A stretch of 64,000 bases of DNA from Allobosea sp. (GTDB taxonomy: Bacteria > Pseudomonadota > Alphaproteobacteria > Rhizobiales > Kaistiaceae), in NCBI GenBank assembly GCA_017307955.1, contig JAFKFV010000020.1, positions 62,001 to 126,000 on the forward strand. The letters run 5' to 3'. The position numbers and the translations under genes were made by a program. This document shows, in pieces, positions 1 to 8,430 of this stretch; position 1 is the first letter of the stretch, and each line of letters starts with the position of its first letter. Below the pieces are notes generated by a model. The model was not told the DNA's origin. It did no database searches and saw only the letters and a list, made by a program, of their open reading frames with translations.

Positions 1-938
1 TGAAGGCGCAGGAGCTGGCGCTGACGCAGACGCAAGCCTCGAGCAACACTGCGGAAATCCGCGCCCGTGAACTGCAGGGCGACGCAGACGCCATCCAGAG
101 CGTCTACAACGCGGTGCTCAACCGCACCAAGGAACTGGACCTCCAGCAGCAGATCCAGACCAGCAATTCCCGCGTCATCTCGCCGGCCGTTCCGCCGATC
201 AAGGCCGCGGCGCCGCCGAAGTCGATCGTGCTCGCGGCCGGAACGCTGTTCGGCCTCATCGCCGGTGTCGGGGTCGCTTTCGCCATCGATTTCTTCGCCT
301 CGGACCCCGTCTCGAAACTGCGCGGCATCAGCGGCAGTCTCGGCACCGAACTCGTCGGCCTGCTGCCCTCGCGCCGCCGCCGCTGGTTCAAGCGCAAGGG
401 GCAGGCGGTCTTCGATCCGGCCGATCCGGAGGGCGCGGACAGGGAGGCGCTTCTTCCGGCGGCGCAGGCGCTTGCGATCCACCTGACGGACCAGCTGCCG
501 GCGACGATCCTCATCATCGAGGCCGGGCCGGTCGCGAACGGACCCCGCGTCGCGCGGGGATTGGCGGGAGCGCTCGCCGATCTCGGCGAGGAGACGCTGC
601 TCTGCTCCGCCGATGACATGTCGACGATGCTGCGCGTCGAGCGCTCGGCGCTGTCGATGCTAACCCGTTCGCATGAAACGCGTTTCGCCGGCGAGGGCAC
701 GGCGCTGGCCGAGCTTCGCCGGCACCGGACCGATCGCGACGGGCAGGAATTCATCCTGATCGACGGCGGCTCCTCGCGCGATACGAGGACGCTGGCGGCC
801 AGTTTCGGCTATGTCGACGCGGTGATCGTGGTCGCCACCACGGGTGTGAGCAGCAGCGAGGATGTGCGCGATCTCATCGCCTCGCTCGGCCCGCTCGCCT
901 CGGTCGCGATCGGCGTCGTCGGCGTCGTCGACCGCTGA
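1..938 (+). CDS. Wzz/GumC-type polysaccharide co-polymerase, C-terminal part (partial at left edge)
   Basis: The reading frame is open from base 3, so only the last 311 residues are visible. In order they show a polar, probably coiled-coil stretch, the proline-rich motif (PAVPPIKAAAPPK) that precedes the second membrane helix of Wzz/GumC chain-length regulators, a membrane helix at about fragment residues 74-98, and a cytoplasmic domain with the fold pattern of a BY-kinase. That domain has a Walker-B-like FILIDGG strand. Where the Walker A loop should lie it reads EAGPVANGPRV, with no GKS/T, and there is no tyrosine-rich tail. The protein probably controls chain length or export of an exopolysaccharide at the inner membrane, with a kinase domain that no longer binds ATP normally. 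The next gene, a polymerase-like protein, starts 3 bases after the stop. Confidence 0.75.
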   Translation, partial: KAQELALTQTQASSNTAEIRARELQGDADAIQSVYNAVLNRTKELDLQQQIQTSNSRVISPAVPPIKAAAPPKSIVLAAGTLFGLIAGVGVAFAIDFFASDPVSKLRGISGSLGTELVGLLPSRRRRWFKRKGQAVFDPADPEGADREALLPAAQALAIHLTDQLPATILIIEAGPVANGPRVARGLAGALADLGEETLLCSADDMSTMLRVERSALSMLTRSHETRFAGEGTALAELRRHRTDRDGQEFILIDGGSSRDTRTLAASFGYVDAVIVVATTGVSSSEDVRDLIASLGPLASVAIGVVGVVDR

Positions 939-940
939 CG

Positions 941-2203
941 ATGCGCTCCTTCGCTACCGGCAGCGTCGATCCCGCCTATGGCCGCTTCGATGCCGACGCG
1001 CTCAGGGGGCGGGTGCACGAGCCGGTGATCACGGCGATCCTGGTCGGGGCGCTGACGTTCAACCTCTTGCTCTGCCTCGTGAATACGGTGGCTTTCCGCA
1101 TCTCCGACACGTTGGTGATGGGATCGGAAATGCTGCTCGTCAGCGCTGCCTTCGTGATGGCCGTCAATCGCGGCGTCTCGCTGTGGCTGATCCTCGGCAT
1201 CTTCATGAGCTACATGCTGCTCTTGATGGCGATGCGGCCGGCGGTCGATCTCAAATCGGTGCGCGACTTCCTGATCCCGATCACCTTCTACGCGCTCGGC
1301 CGCCGCTATGCCGATATCCGCCTCGCCGATCGCGCGGCGCTCATTTCCGGCTTCGTCGTGCTCGGATTCGGTCTGTTCGAGTACTTCTTTCTCGACATTT
1401 ATATCAAGTATTTCAACATAATCGCATATTATGTGGCACGTGGAACGGTGGCGGCGAGCGACGTCACCGGCGAGTCCGGGCTCTTCGCCAGCGGGCTCCG
1501 TCCCGACGCGCGAACCATCCTTCCCTTCCTCGGCCAGCACCGCGTGTCGTCGGTGTTCCTCGAGCCGGTCTCGGCCGGCAATTTCGGCGCGATCCTCTAT
1601 GTCTGGGCGCTGGTGCGGAAAGACATGCCTTGGCGCAAGGTGCTGTTCGCACTCGCCGCCATGCCGATCATCCTGGCCGATGCCAGGTTCGGCCTCTATG
1701 TCTGCGTCGCCGCGACGGCGATCCACCTGTCGCCGATCCGGCCGCCGCGCCTCGTCTGGTATGTGCTGCCGATGGCGATCATGCTGGCGCTGGCCATCTA
1801 TGGCTTCACCAGCGCGCAGGTGACCTGGCAGAACGACCTCTCGGGCCGGCTGCTCTGGACGGCGCGGCTCCTGACCTCGCTCGATATCCGCGCCGCCTTC
1901 GGCATCTCGCCTGAGAAGCCGTTCCTGTCGGACTCGGGCTATGCGCTGACGCTGAGCGAGATCGGCATTTTCGGCGCGGTCGGCTTCTGGACGCTGTTCA
2001 TCTTCGCGCGCGAGGACAATCCGGATGCCTGGCGCTTCAAGGTGCTGATCGCGACCTATCTCTGCCTGCTGCTGCTGATCTCGGACTCGCCCTATTCGAT
2101 CAAGACCGCCGCGCTGGTCTGGTTCATGGTCGGCACCTACGATGCCTTCATTCCGGAGCGCGCCGGAATCAGCGCGCCTCGGCGCGGGTCAGGCGCTCGC
2201 TGA
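941..2203 (+). CDS. Wzy-like polysaccharide polymerase / O-antigen ligase-type membrane protein
   Basis: This 420-residue protein is strongly hydrophobic, with about ten predicted membrane helices. It has a larger loop in the middle that contains FLEPVSAGNFG, a segment of the kind found in Wzy polymerases and O-antigen ligases. Such proteins join lipid-linked repeat units into polysaccharide on the periplasmic face of the inner membrane. Placement 3 bases behind the Wzz/GumC-type gene supports a joint role in exopolysaccharide assembly. The first ATG is used as start. Sequence conservation is low in this family, so polymerase versus ligase cannot be decided. The 3' end overlaps the convergent acyltransferase gene by 35 bases. 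Confidence 0.65.
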   Translation: MRSFATGSVDPAYGRFDADALRGRVHEPVITAILVGALTFNLLLCLVNTVAFRISDTLVMGSEMLLVSAAFVMAVNRGVSLWLILGIFMSYMLLLMAMRPAVDLKSVRDFLIPITFYALGRRYADIRLADRAALISGFVVLGFGLFEYFFLDIYIKYFNIIAYYVARGTVAASDVTGESGLFASGLRPDARTILPFLGQHRVSSVFLEPVSAGNFGAILYVWALVRKDMPWRKVLFALAAMPIILADARFGLYVCVAATAIHLSPIRPPRLVWYVLPMAIMLALAIYGFTSAQVTWQNDLSGRLLWTARLLTSLDIRAAFGISPEKPFLSDSGYALTLSEIGIFGAVGFWTLFIFAREDNPDAWRFKVLIATYLCLLLLISDSPYSIKTAALVWFMVGTYDAFIPERAGISAPRRGSGAR

Positions 2204-3344
2204 GCCAGTCCGGCAGGACGGCGGCGATGCGGTCGACTGCCCCCGTCACCTTGCCGCGGAGGGCGTGACGACAATCGAGCGCCGGCTTCTCGACGAGATG
2301 CCAGGACAGCATGGCGAGGAAGACGGTCGGCACCAGGCTGACGGCGAAGAAGAGCCAGTAGTCGTGGAAGCCGGGCATCAGATGCAGCAGCGTCTGCTGC
2401 ACCGTGTAGCCGTAGAGATAGATGCCATAGGAGTAGTCGGCGCCGACCAGGAGCGGGATCGTGAACCAGCCCGCGAGGCCCAGATAGATCGCGAGATAGG
2501 CGAACATCGGCGCCGTCAGCACCCAGACCGGCGGCAGCTCGGCCCAGCTCTGGTTTCCCGCCATGGCGACCGCGACCAGCCCGGCCGCCGAGAGGAGGGC
2601 GGGCAGCCAGTGCAGCGGGATCGCGGCCCGGTATTGCCAGGCGAGCACGCCGACGAGGAAGAGCGGCACCAGCCGCGCGGCGCCGCGCGTCTCGAAGACG
2701 TAGACCAGCGACGGCATCATCGGGAAGTCGAGCCCGAGCTGGTGGACCAGCCACAGAAGATTGGCGGCGCCATACAGTCCGATCGTCAAGGCGAGGACCA
2801 GCGAGCGGCGCTGGAACACGCCGAGCACTGCCAAAATGGAGAGGAGAATGTAGCAGCTCGCCTCATGCGACAGCGTCCATAGCGAGCCGTTGACGAGATG
2901 CTCGGGATTGCCGTCGAAGACGCCCGGCAGCGTGTCCTGGTGGCGGCCGAGGATATTGAGGAAATAGCTCGGGAAGCTGCGATCGCCGAAATAGGCCGCG
3001 AGCGGCAGCGAGGTGACGAGCGGCCCGACGACGAAGCCCGTCAGAAGGACGACGACGGCGAGCGCCGGCACGAGTCGCAGCAGCCGGTTGGCCATGAACA
3101 CGTCGACGCGCGTCCGCGCCAGGCTGCCGGCAAGCAGGAAGCCGCTGAGGACGAAGAAGACCGGCACCGCGAGATTGGCGACACCCCAGCGCGCGCCATA
3201 GGGCCACCAGGTCTCGGCCGAGGCGCCGGCATCGACGAGGTCGCAATGGACGAAGATCACCGAGACGGCGAGGAGGAGACGGAGCAGGCCGAAACCGGGG
3301 CCTGTACCCTTGTTCGCGTCGAGGACGCTGCCGACACTCTTCAT
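2169..3344 (-). CDS. Acyltransferase family 3 (OafA/YrhL-like) membrane protein
   Basis: A 391-residue integral membrane protein with about ten hydrophobic segments. The N-terminal part has the family-typical arginine/histidine pattern (LRLLLAVSVIFVH), followed by the FFVLSGFLLA segment and, near the C-terminus, the LVEKP motif of acyltransferase-3 proteins. These enzymes transfer acetyl or other acyl groups to sugars of surface polysaccharides or glycolipids. The position next to polysaccharide export and polymerase genes fits decoration of the same polymer. The start at MKSVGS was chosen because it directly precedes the conserved N-terminal helix. The longer upstream frame is a shadow of other DNA. 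No good ribosome binding site is visible, so the start is uncertain by a few codons. Confidence 0.85.
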   Translation of the reverse strand: MKSVGSVLDANKGTGPGFGLLRLLLAVSVIFVHCDLVDAGASAETWWPYGARWGVANLAVPVFFVLSGFLLAGSLARTRVDVFMANRLLRLVPALAVVVLLTGFVVGPLVTSLPLAAYFGDRSFPSYFLNILGRHQDTLPGVFDGNPEHLVNGSLWTLSHEASCYILLSILAVLGVFQRRSLVLALTIGLYGAANLLWLVHQLGLDFPMMPSLVYVFETRGAARLVPLFLVGVLAWQYRAAIPLHWLPALLSAAGLVAVAMAGNQSWAELPPVWVLTAPMFAYLAIYLGLAGWFTIPLLVGADYSYGIYLYGYTVQQTLLHLMPGFHDYWLFFAVSLVPTVFLAMLSWHLVEKPALDCRHALRGKVTGAVDRIAAVLPDWLSERLTRAEAR

Positions 3345-3453
3345 CTTGGCGGGGATCCTGCCTTGGGGGAGGCCCCGTTGTCGCTTCCAGATCCTTGCCG
3401 AAACCTTGCGCCGATTCCTGCAAATTAAGGGGTATTTGCGAATAAACTTCGCC
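3345..3453. other. Intergenic spacer, AT-rich for this genome
   Basis: This 109-base gap separates two leftward genes. It contains a locally AT-rich stretch (around 3420-3450) in otherwise GC-rich DNA, which would suit a promoter for the acyltransferase gene. I could not find a convincing -35/-10 pair or a terminator for the upstream gene. Confidence 0.3.
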
Positions 3454-4065
3454 TCAGCCGCCGTGGCGGTCGAGGAAGGCGTCGATCGGCAAGCTGCGGA
3501 AATCGCCGAGGGCCGCATGCAGCCGCTCATGCGGCCAGTCCCACCAGGCGAGGGCGAGGAGCCGTTCCGCGACGGCTTCCGGGAAGCGGCGCCTGACGCT
3601 GCGCGAGGGGACGCCGACCGCGATCTCGTAAGGCCCGACATCCTTCCGCACCACGGCGCCGGCGCCGACGATCGCGCCGGTGCCGATCGTGACGCCCGGC
3701 AGGATGACGACGCCATGGCCGATCCAGACATCGTGGCCGATGGTGACAGGCTGGCTGCGGCGCCAGTCGAAGAACGCCGTCTCGTCCTCTTCGCCGTCGA
3801 AATAATAGGAGGCGCGATAGGTGAAGTGCGACTGCGACGCCCGCCAGTGCGGATGGTTGCCGGGATTGATGCGGACATCGGCGGCGATGGAGCAGAACTT
3901 GCCGATCGTCGTGTAGATCGCCTCGCTGGAGCGCGAGATATAGGAGTAGTCGCCGAGCTCGACCTCCGAGAGGTCGCAGGCGGCACCGACCTCGGTGTAG
4001 CGGCCGAGGACGCAATGGGCGACGCGCGCCGTCGGATCGATGGTGGGGGTCTCGCGAAGGCGCAT
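3454..4065 (-). CDS. Hexapeptide-repeat acyltransferase of the phosphonate-metabolism type
   Basis: A 203-residue left-handed beta-helix protein. Hexapeptide repeats run from about residue 20 to 165 (for example IGHDVWIGHGVVILPGVTIG and TGAIVGAGAVV), with the loop GNHPHW that carries the catalytic histidine in xenobiotic/chloramphenicol acetyltransferases. A subfamily of these proteins is known to sit beside phn genes and was named a phosphonate metabolism protein of the transferase-hexapeptide family. Its substrate is not established. It diverges from phnC, with a Pho-box-like site between them. The start MRLRETP matches where the beta-helix begins. A longer start 16 codons upstream is possible but would overlap the putative regulatory DNA. 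Confidence 0.85.
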   Translation of the reverse strand: MRLRETPTIDPTARVAHCVLGRYTEVGAACDLSEVELGDYSYISRSSEAIYTTIGKFCSIAADVRINPGNHPHWRASQSHFTYRASYYFDGEEDETAFFDWRRSQPVTIGHDVWIGHGVVILPGVTIGTGAIVGAGAVVRKDVGPYEIAVGVPSRSVRRRFPEAVAERLLALAWWDWPHERLHAALGDFRSLPIDAFLDRHGG

Positions 4066-4111
4066 GGCTCTATCCGGCGGCTGGAGGGCGCGGGAAGGCT
4101 GCCGATCACCC

Positions 4112-4129
4112 ATGACGCAGCGATGACAT
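4112..4129 (-). promoter_or_regulatory. Candidate Pho box (PhoB binding site)
   Basis: Read on the minus strand the 18 bases are ATGTCAT-CGCT-GCGTCAT: two 7-base direct repeats spaced by 4, matching the CTGTCAT-N4-CTGTCAT Pho-box layout at 11 of 14 positions. The site faces the hexapeptide acyltransferase gene, 46 bases before its start, and lies about 120 bases upstream of phnC, so it could serve both directions. phn genes are classic phosphate-starvation genes. Confidence 0.5.
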
Positions 4130-4250
4130 AGCCGGCAAAGTCTCCTGACGTAAGCAGCGTGGACACTTGGCGGGACGGCGGTGGCGGTGAGCGCCTGTCA
4201 CACCAGGTTCGCAGCGATCCAGCACTCTCCCGGGAACCAGGAGATCACCG

Positions 4251-5069
4251 ATGCTCGTGCTGGACGATGTCACGCGCCGTTTCAACGAGAAGACCGCGGT
4301 CGCGGGCGTAAGTCTCTCCATTCCATCCGGTTCCTTCGTCGGTGTGATCGGCCGGTCGGGCGCCGGCAAGTCGACGCTGCTGCGCATGGTGAACCGGCTG
4401 GTCGACCCGACCTCGGGCGCGATCCGCTTCGGCGACGTCGACGTGACGAAGCTCCAGGGCAAGGCGCTGCGCGACTGGCGCGCCCGCTGCGCCATGATCT
4501 TCCAGCAGTTCAACCTCGTCGGGCGGTTGGACGTGCTGACCAATGTCATGCTCGGGCGGCTCAACCATCGGCCCACCGCCTACAGCCTCGTCAAGAGCTT
4601 CACGGACCGCGAGCGCGCCATGGCGATTTCGGCTCTGGAGCGCCTCGGCATCGCCGAGGTGGCTTTGCAGCGGGCCGGAACGCTGTCCGGGGGCCAGCAG
4701 CAGCGCGTCGCCATCGCCCGCGCCATTCTTCAGGAGCCGGAGATCATTCTGGCCGATGAACCGATCGCCTCGCTCGACCCGCGCAACGCGCAGGTCGTGA
4801 TGCGTTCGCTGCAGGCGCTCAACCGCAATGACGGCATCACCGTCGTCACCAATCTGCATACGCTCGATACGGCCCGTGAATATTGCTCGCGGGTCATCGC
4901 GATGGCGAATGGGCGGGTCGTCTTCGACGGGGCACCGGAAGCTCTGACCGAACCCGTGGTCCGCGAGATCTATGGCGTCGAAGCGGACGACGCGTCCTTC
5001 TCCGAACGCGCGACCTCCACGAGCCTCGGCTTCGGCCTCAATCCCTCACCCGCCTTCGCTGTTTCCTGA
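4251..5069 (+). CDS. phnC: Phosphonate ABC transporter ATP-binding protein PhnC
   Basis: A 272-residue ABC ATPase that powers phosphonate import. Walker A is GRSGAGKST (residues 34-42), the signature is LSGGQ (145-149), Walker B is IILADE (165-170) and the switch histidine is in NLHTLD (about 203). The sequence FNLVGRLDVLTNVMLGRL after the Q-loop is typical of PhnC. The ATG follows a good AGGAG site. Genes for the binding protein and two permeases follow in the same direction with gaps of 12 to 70 bases, forming phnCDE1E2. The C-terminus is slightly long and low in complexity. The call is firm. Confidence 0.95.
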   Translation: MLVLDDVTRRFNEKTAVAGVSLSIPSGSFVGVIGRSGAGKSTLLRMVNRLVDPTSGAIRFGDVDVTKLQGKALRDWRARCAMIFQQFNLVGRLDVLTNVMLGRLNHRPTAYSLVKSFTDRERAMAISALERLGIAEVALQRAGTLSGGQQQRVAIARAILQEPEIILADEPIASLDPRNAQVVMRSLQALNRNDGITVVTNLHTLDTAREYCSRVIAMANGRVVFDGAPEALTEPVVREIYGVEADDASFSERATSTSLGFGLNPSPAFAVS

Positions 5070-5139
5070 CCATCGACGCCCGCGTGCCGGGCCGAGTGTC
5101 CACCCCAGCCAGTTCCCTTTCGGGACAGGAGAGACGACG

Positions 5140-6057
5140 ATGCTGAACAAGATGATCCTTGGCGCCGCAGTGGTGGCGACCCTTGCCGGAGCCGCTCCGC
5201 TCACCCCGGCTTTCGCCGCTGACGGAAAGGTTTTCCGGATCGGCATTCTGGGCGGCGAGAACGAGGCCGACCGCCTCCGCAACTACCAGTGCCTGTCCGA
5301 CCATGTCAGCAAGACGCTCGGCGCCGAGGTGAAGCTCTTCCCGGCGGCCGACTATGATGGCGTCATCCAGGGTCTGCTCGGCGGCACGCTCGACGCCGCG
5401 GAACTCGGCGCTTCCGGCTATGCCAAGGTCTATCTCACCGACGCCAAGGCGGTCGACCCGGTCCTGACCACCGAGCAGACGGACGGCTCGACCGGCTATC
5501 ATTCGATCATGATCGCCCGCAAGGATTCCGGCATCGCGACTCTCGCCGAGTCCAAGGGCAAGACCCTTGCCTTCGCCGATCCGGATTCGACCTCGGGCTA
5601 CCTGATCCCGACCGTCACGCTGCCGAAGGATCTCGGCATGCCGGTCGCCGAATTCTACTCGAAGACCGACTTCGCCGGCGGCCACGAGCAGGTCGTGCTG
5701 GCGGTGCTGGACAAGAAGTTCGATGTCGGCGTGACCTGGACGTCGGGCGTCGGCGATTTCAAGGACGGCTATACCTCGGGCAATCTGCGCAAGATGGTCG
5801 ACAAGGGCGCCCTCGACATGAAGGACGTCGTGGAGCTCTGGCAGTCGCCGCTGATCCCGAACGGCCCCTGGGTTGTCACCAACACGGTCCCGGCCGAGGA
5901 GAAGGCCAAGTTCGTCGAACTCCTGACCGGCCTGCCGAAGAGCGATCCGGCCTGCTTCGAGGCCGTCGAGGGCGGTGAGTACAAGGGCTTCGTCAAGGTG
6001 ACGCCCGAGTTCTACGAGCCCATCTTCGCCGCCCGCAAGGCCCAGATCGGCGGCTGA
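5140..6057 (+). CDS. phnD: Phosphonate-binding periplasmic protein PhnD
   Basis: A 305-residue binding protein. A signal peptide spans residues 1-26 with cleavage after AFA. The mature part carries PhnD hallmarks: the GILGGEN start, the AELGASGYAKVYL segment, and the ADPDSTSGYLIP loop that contacts the phosphonate oxyanion. It delivers phosphonates to the PhnE permeases. The start was placed at MLNKMI because it follows a strong GGAGAG-like ribosome site in the phnC-phnD gap and gives a normal signal peptide. The open frame further upstream only overlaps phnC. A strong hairpin directly follows the gene. Confidence 0.95.
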   Translation: MLNKMILGAAVVATLAGAAPLTPAFAADGKVFRIGILGGENEADRLRNYQCLSDHVSKTLGAEVKLFPAADYDGVIQGLLGGTLDAAELGASGYAKVYLTDAKAVDPVLTTEQTDGSTGYHSIMIARKDSGIATLAESKGKTLAFADPDSTSGYLIPTVTLPKDLGMPVAEFYSKTDFAGGHEQVVLAVLDKKFDVGVTWTSGVGDFKDGYTSGNLRKMVDKGALDMKDVVELWQSPLIPNGPWVVTNTVPAEEKAKFVELLTGLPKSDPACFEAVEGGEYKGFVKVTPEFYEPIFAARKAQIGG

Positions 6058-6074
6058 TCCATTTCCAGCCCCTG

Positions 6075-6102
6075 AACGGCCGCGCCGCGAGGCGCGGCCG
6101 TT
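6075..6102 (+). terminator. Intercistronic stem-loop after phnD
   Basis: A perfect 12-bp stem (AACGGCCGCGCC, loop GCGA, then the complement) is followed by only three T bases. The short T run and the adjacent phnE1 gene suggest mRNA stabilisation or partial termination rather than full stop. This would give more PhnD than permease, as seen in other binding-protein operons. Confidence 0.7.
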
Positions 6103-6127
6103 TGCACATGGCAACCGGGAGCGCCCC

Positions 6128-7081
6128 ATGAGCAGAACCACCGAGCCGGCGCTCAGCCCGAAGGGACTCGAACTCGACCGACGCTGGCGCGCGCTCGCCG
6201 CGCAGCGACGCCTCTATACGATCCTCATCCTTCTGGGTGTAGGCGGCGCGCTCGTCGCCTCGCTTCGCTATGCCAACGAAACCAATGCCGGCGACTTCTT
6301 CGAGCGGCTGCCGCATTTCTTCGACTTCACGTCCTGGCTCATTCCACGCGACTGGAACGATGTCTGGCGCGCGCTTTTCGATGTTGCGACGCCCTCGGCC
6401 GACGGCACCGAGGCGACGAACTATCCGCTCGGACGCGTCTATCTGTTCGGCGATGTCTACCTTCCCGAATATTTCGAGCTGATGCTGGTCACGCTCAACA
6501 TCGCCCTCGTCTCGACGCTGGTCGGCGTGCTGGGCGGCGTGTCGCTGTGCTTCCTCGCCGCGCGCAACACCATGACCAATGCCTGGATGCGAGGCTTCGC
6601 GCGGCGCGTCGCCGAGATCATGCGGGCCTTCCCGGAAATCGTGATCGCCGGCTTTTTCGCGGCGATCCTGTCGATCGGTCCGATCGCCGCCATCTTCGCC
6701 GTCGGCATCCACACCATCGGGGCGCTCGGAAAGCTGTTCTACGAAGTGGTGGAGAACATCGACATGGGGGCGAACGAGGGCCTATCGGCCGTCGGCGCGA
6801 ACTGGTTCGAGAAGGTCCGCTTCGGCACGCTGCCGCTCATCCTGCCCAATCTGGTCTCCTATTCGTTGCTCCGGCTGGAGATCAATGTCCGCGCCTCGAC
6901 CATCATCGGCGCGGTCGGCGGGGGCGGCATCGGCCAGGAACTGAAGCTGGCGATCTCGCGCGGCTTCGGCGCCAAGACGCTGGCGCTCGTGCTCATCCTC
7001 TTCGTCACCATCGTCATCGTCGACAACCTCTCCGCCCATCTGCGTCGGCGGCTGGTCGGCGAGCAGGCCTTCGGCCTCTAG
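6128..7081 (+). CDS. phnE1: Phosphonate ABC transporter permease PhnE (first copy)
   Basis: A 317-residue inner-membrane permease of the binding-protein-dependent type. After a cytoplasmic N-terminus come about six helices and the coupling loop near residues 200-240 (YEVVENIDMGANEGLSAVGANWFEKV), then the ASTIIGAVGGGGIGQEL segment typical of PhnE. It forms the channel with the second PhnE. The ATG is 70 bases after phnD, behind the stem-loop, and phnE2 begins 12 bases after the stop. Two phnE genes in tandem are usual in rhizobial phosphonate importers. Confidence 0.93.
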   Translation: MSRTTEPALSPKGLELDRRWRALAAQRRLYTILILLGVGGALVASLRYANETNAGDFFERLPHFFDFTSWLIPRDWNDVWRALFDVATPSADGTEATNYPLGRVYLFGDVYLPEYFELMLVTLNIALVSTLVGVLGGVSLCFLAARNTMTNAWMRGFARRVAEIMRAFPEIVIAGFFAAILSIGPIAAIFAVGIHTIGALGKLFYEVVENIDMGANEGLSAVGANWFEKVRFGTLPLILPNLVSYSLLRLEINVRASTIIGAVGGGGIGQELKLAISRGFGAKTLALVLILFVTIVIVDNLSAHLRRRLVGEQAFGL

Positions 7082-7092
7082 GGAGAGCCAGG

Positions 7093-8427
7093 ATGAGCGC
7101 CGTGGATACCATCGACATCGACGCCGTCCGGGCCCGCTATCCGGACGTGTTCGCGCCGCAAGCGCGCCGCCGTCTCATCCCGCTCGCGGTGGTCGTCGCC
7201 ATCATCGGCTACGTCGCCTATGCGATGTGGTTCTTCGCCATCCCGCAGACCCTCTACACAGCGAACTGGCAGCGGGCCGGCCTCTATCTCGCGCAGTGGA
7301 TCAGCTATGACATCCAGGTCGAGCTCAGGCTGCGCGACGGCGCCGTCCGGGTCGTCTGGCCACGCTATTCGCAGCTCGGCAGCAATCCCGATCCGTCCTG
7401 GGTCACGAAAGCCGCCGACGGGAGCGTCGCCGTCGATGTCACCGGATCGGGCCGGCTGGAGGCGAGCGCGACAACGGTGACGCTCCGGCGCGGATCGGAA
7501 ACCGCCGTCTTCGACATTTCCGGCGAGACGCCGGTCGCGATCGGGCCGGTCCCGGACTGGGTCAGCGTCAGCGAAGGCGATGTCGAGATCGACTGGGGGT
7601 TCTGGGGGCGCGGCGAGTTCGACACCGACCGCATCAAGCTCGCGAAGCGGGAACCCGGCTGGGCGAACTTCCTGTTCGACACGCGCTCGCCGTTCTTCGG
7701 AAAATCGCCGGCCGAGGTTGTGTCGCTGATCGTCGCGGGGCCGCGCCTCGACCCGGACCGCTCCAATCTTTCGCTGGCGCTCGACGACATCTGGAACAAT
7801 GCGGAATGGCAGCATGGCGATGTCTGGACCAAGCTTCTCCAGACGATCGTCATGGCGTTCGCCGGTACGCTGCTGGCGGCCTTGGTCGCCTTTCCGCTGT
7901 CCTTCCTGGCGGCCCGCAACATCACCCATAGCTGGCCGCTCAATCAGCTCCTGAAGCGGTTCTTCGACTTCCAGCGCTCGATCGACATGCTCATCTGGGC
8001 CCTGTTCTTCACGCGCGCCTTCGGTCCCGGACCCCTTGCCGGAACGGCGGCGATCTTCTTCACCGACACCGGCACGCTCGGAAAGCTCTATGCCGAGGCG
8101 CTGGAGAACATCGACGACAAGCCGCGCGAAGGCCTGCATTCGGTCGGCGCGCCGGCCATCGCCGTGCAGCGCTTCGGCGTCGTTCCGCAGATCCTGCCGG
8201 TCTTTGCCAGCCAGGCGCTGTATTTCTGGGAATCGAACGCCCGCTCCGCCACCATCATCGGCGCCGTCGGTGCCGGCGGCATCGGCCTGAAGCTGTGGGA
8301 GGCGATGCGCACCAACACCAACTGGGCCAACGTCTTCTACATGGTCATCCTGATCCTGATCATGGTCTATGTCTTCGACGCCATTTCCAACGCGCTTCGC
8401 CAGAGGCTGATCGGATCGCGCATCTGA
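7093..8427 (+). CDS. phnE2: Phosphonate ABC transporter permease PhnE (second copy, with large extracytoplasmic insert)
   Basis: A 444-residue protein, clearly longer than a plain PhnE. A first helix at about residues 26-46 is followed by some 200 hydrophilic residues rich in beta-type sequence (about 47-245). The conserved permease core then starts near residue 247 (KLLQTIVMAFAGTLLA), with the coupling loop LENIDDKPREGLHSVGA and the motif ATIIGAVGAGGIG. The insert lies on the extracytoplasmic side if the first helix runs inside to outside. The start ATG has a GGGAGAG site 8 bases upstream. The stop lies 3 bases from the end of the convergent phnF gene. Confidence 0.92.
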   Translation: MSAVDTIDIDAVRARYPDVFAPQARRRLIPLAVVVAIIGYVAYAMWFFAIPQTLYTANWQRAGLYLAQWISYDIQVELRLRDGAVRVVWPRYSQLGSNPDPSWVTKAADGSVAVDVTGSGRLEASATTVTLRRGSETAVFDISGETPVAIGPVPDWVSVSEGDVEIDWGFWGRGEFDTDRIKLAKREPGWANFLFDTRSPFFGKSPAEVVSLIVAGPRLDPDRSNLSLALDDIWNNAEWQHGDVWTKLLQTIVMAFAGTLLAALVAFPLSFLAARNITHSWPLNQLLKRFFDFQRSIDMLIWALFFTRAFGPGPLAGTAAIFFTDTGTLGKLYAEALENIDDKPREGLHSVGAPAIAVQRFGVVPQILPVFASQALYFWESNARSATIIGAVGAGGIGLKLWEAMRTNTNWANVFYMVILILIMVYVFDAISNALRQRLIGSRI

Positions 8428-8430
8428 TCA

